Shown: piece after piece, positions 63,588 through 64,000 of the stretch
Layout: every line of letters starts with the position of its first letter
How positions within the stretch are numbered: position 1 is the stretch's first letter
From: Sipunculus nudus
Lineage: Eukaryota > Annelida > Sipuncula > Golfingiida > Sipunculidae
DNA length: 64,000 bases
NCBI GenBank assembly: GCA_026874595.1
Contig: JAPPUL010000069.1
Span: 1,118,001-1,182,000 of the forward strand
Reading direction: 5' to 3'
Notes under the pieces: model-generated
The model's input: the letters and a program-made list of their open reading frames with translations, nothing else
What the model was told of the DNA's origin: nothing
The model's database searches: none
Program-made: the position numbers and the translations under genes

Positions 63588-64000
63588 TTAGGTAACGTCT
63601 ACCTTTTGGCACAAATCTTGTATTTTACATAAGCTACAAAGAGGCTTTATAGGTTTGCAATGATTTTGCCCGTATGCAACAAGTAAAGTGTTAATATCTA
63701 TCCAATATTCCTTTGGTAGCTTGTTCCTAAGGCGCATCTCAGTTTCTAACGGATCTTTAGTTTTAACATAACCAAGTCTATTCATAATTCTGTGAACGTG
63801 TACGTCTACACAAATTCCTGGTTTACCATAACCAAGAGTTAAAACGAGATTGGCGGTTTTGCGACCAACTCCGGGCAATGCTAATAATTGTTCAAGATCA
63901 GATGGTACGACCCCGGAATATTTATGCTTTAATATATTACATACCTCTTTAATATTTTTAGCTTTGACGCGATAAAAGCCAACGGGATAAATTACTTTCT
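63588..64000 (-). CDS. nth: endonuclease III (3' part; 5' end outside window)
   Basis: The frame is open to the window edge, so the gene is partial at its 5' end. Visible: [37 protein letters not shown] (HhH motif with catalytic Lys), [13 protein letters not shown] (catalytic Asp), and the [4Fe-4S] set C-x6-C-x2-C-x5-C in [18 protein letters not shown]. Nth removes oxidised pyrimidines and cleaves abasic sites. Confidence 0.95.
   Translation of the reverse strand, partial: KVIYPVGFYRVKAKNIKEVCNILKHKYSGVVPSDLEQLLALPGVGRKTANLVLTLGYGKPGICVDVHVHRIMNRLGYVKTKDPLETEMRLRNKLPKEYWIDINTLLVAYGQNHCKPIKPLCSLCKIQDLCQKVDVT

Overview
The window reads as chromosomal DNA from an AT-rich spirochaete with a lipid A type outer membrane. 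The strongest marker is a flagellin (14641-15501) with the spirochaetal FlaB core pattern, including the near-diagnostic segment [12 protein letters not shown]. LpxD, OppABC-type permeases, many signal-anchored or lipobox-bearing exported proteins, a FlgM-like anti-sigma factor and a sigma-28-like promoter ahead of flaB fit this. Coding is dense, genes lie on both strands, and TTG/GTG starts are common. I see no phage, transposase, CRISPR array, rRNA or tRNA.

Layout. 1-9.9 kb: end of a membrane protein, clpP against lpxD, a methyltransferase, fluoride channel, exported CAP-domain protein, divergent DUF420/DUF4149 membrane genes around a palindrome, a double cyclic-nucleotide-binding protein, an exported unknown and coaBC. 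9.9-14.1 kb (minus): HEAT-type exported protein, oppA, oppB. 14.1-18.8 kb: flagellar island with flaB, a flagellin-linked small protein and a class III aminotransferase-like protein without its PLP lysine, facing an orphan gene. 19-22 kb: purA and an AGCS symporter with a lipobox. 22-29.7 kb (minus): larC, larB, an iron-alcohol-dehydrogenase-like protein without metal ligands, flgM-like, rsmI, a lipoprotein, a divergent trpD homologue and a seven-bladed propeller protein. 29.9-36 kb: oppC-oppA-oppB-oppC. 36-38.3 kb (minus): xth, panE, ispF. 38.6-47 kb: GH57 protein, ndk, small proteins, lon, recF, LamG protein. 47.7-54.5 kb: TetR regulator, double-BadF activase and 2-hydroxyacyl-CoA dehydratase-type partner, GerMN protein. 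54.4-59.5 kb (minus): proC, sucCD, an orphan 578-residue protein. 59.9-64 kb: LysM-M23 peptidase, DUF445 protein, rplU, rpmA and the end of nth.

How parts fit. FlgM-like protein, sigma-28-like promoter and flaB form a plausible late-flagellar control loop. The two oligopeptide-permease sets (A1-B1 at 9.9-12.6 kb; C1-A2-B2-C2 at 29.9-36 kb) become one contiguous operon if the roughly 20 kb between them is inverted. Three enzyme-family proteins have lost residues normally essential (PLP lysine, metal ligands, anthranilate-binding arginine), so homology names would mislead. The window is also full of short perfect tandem duplications (units 9-20 bp) in gene gaps and a few genes, including a striking G-rich repeat between the dehydratase-system genes and a nine-G tract inside the GH57 gene.
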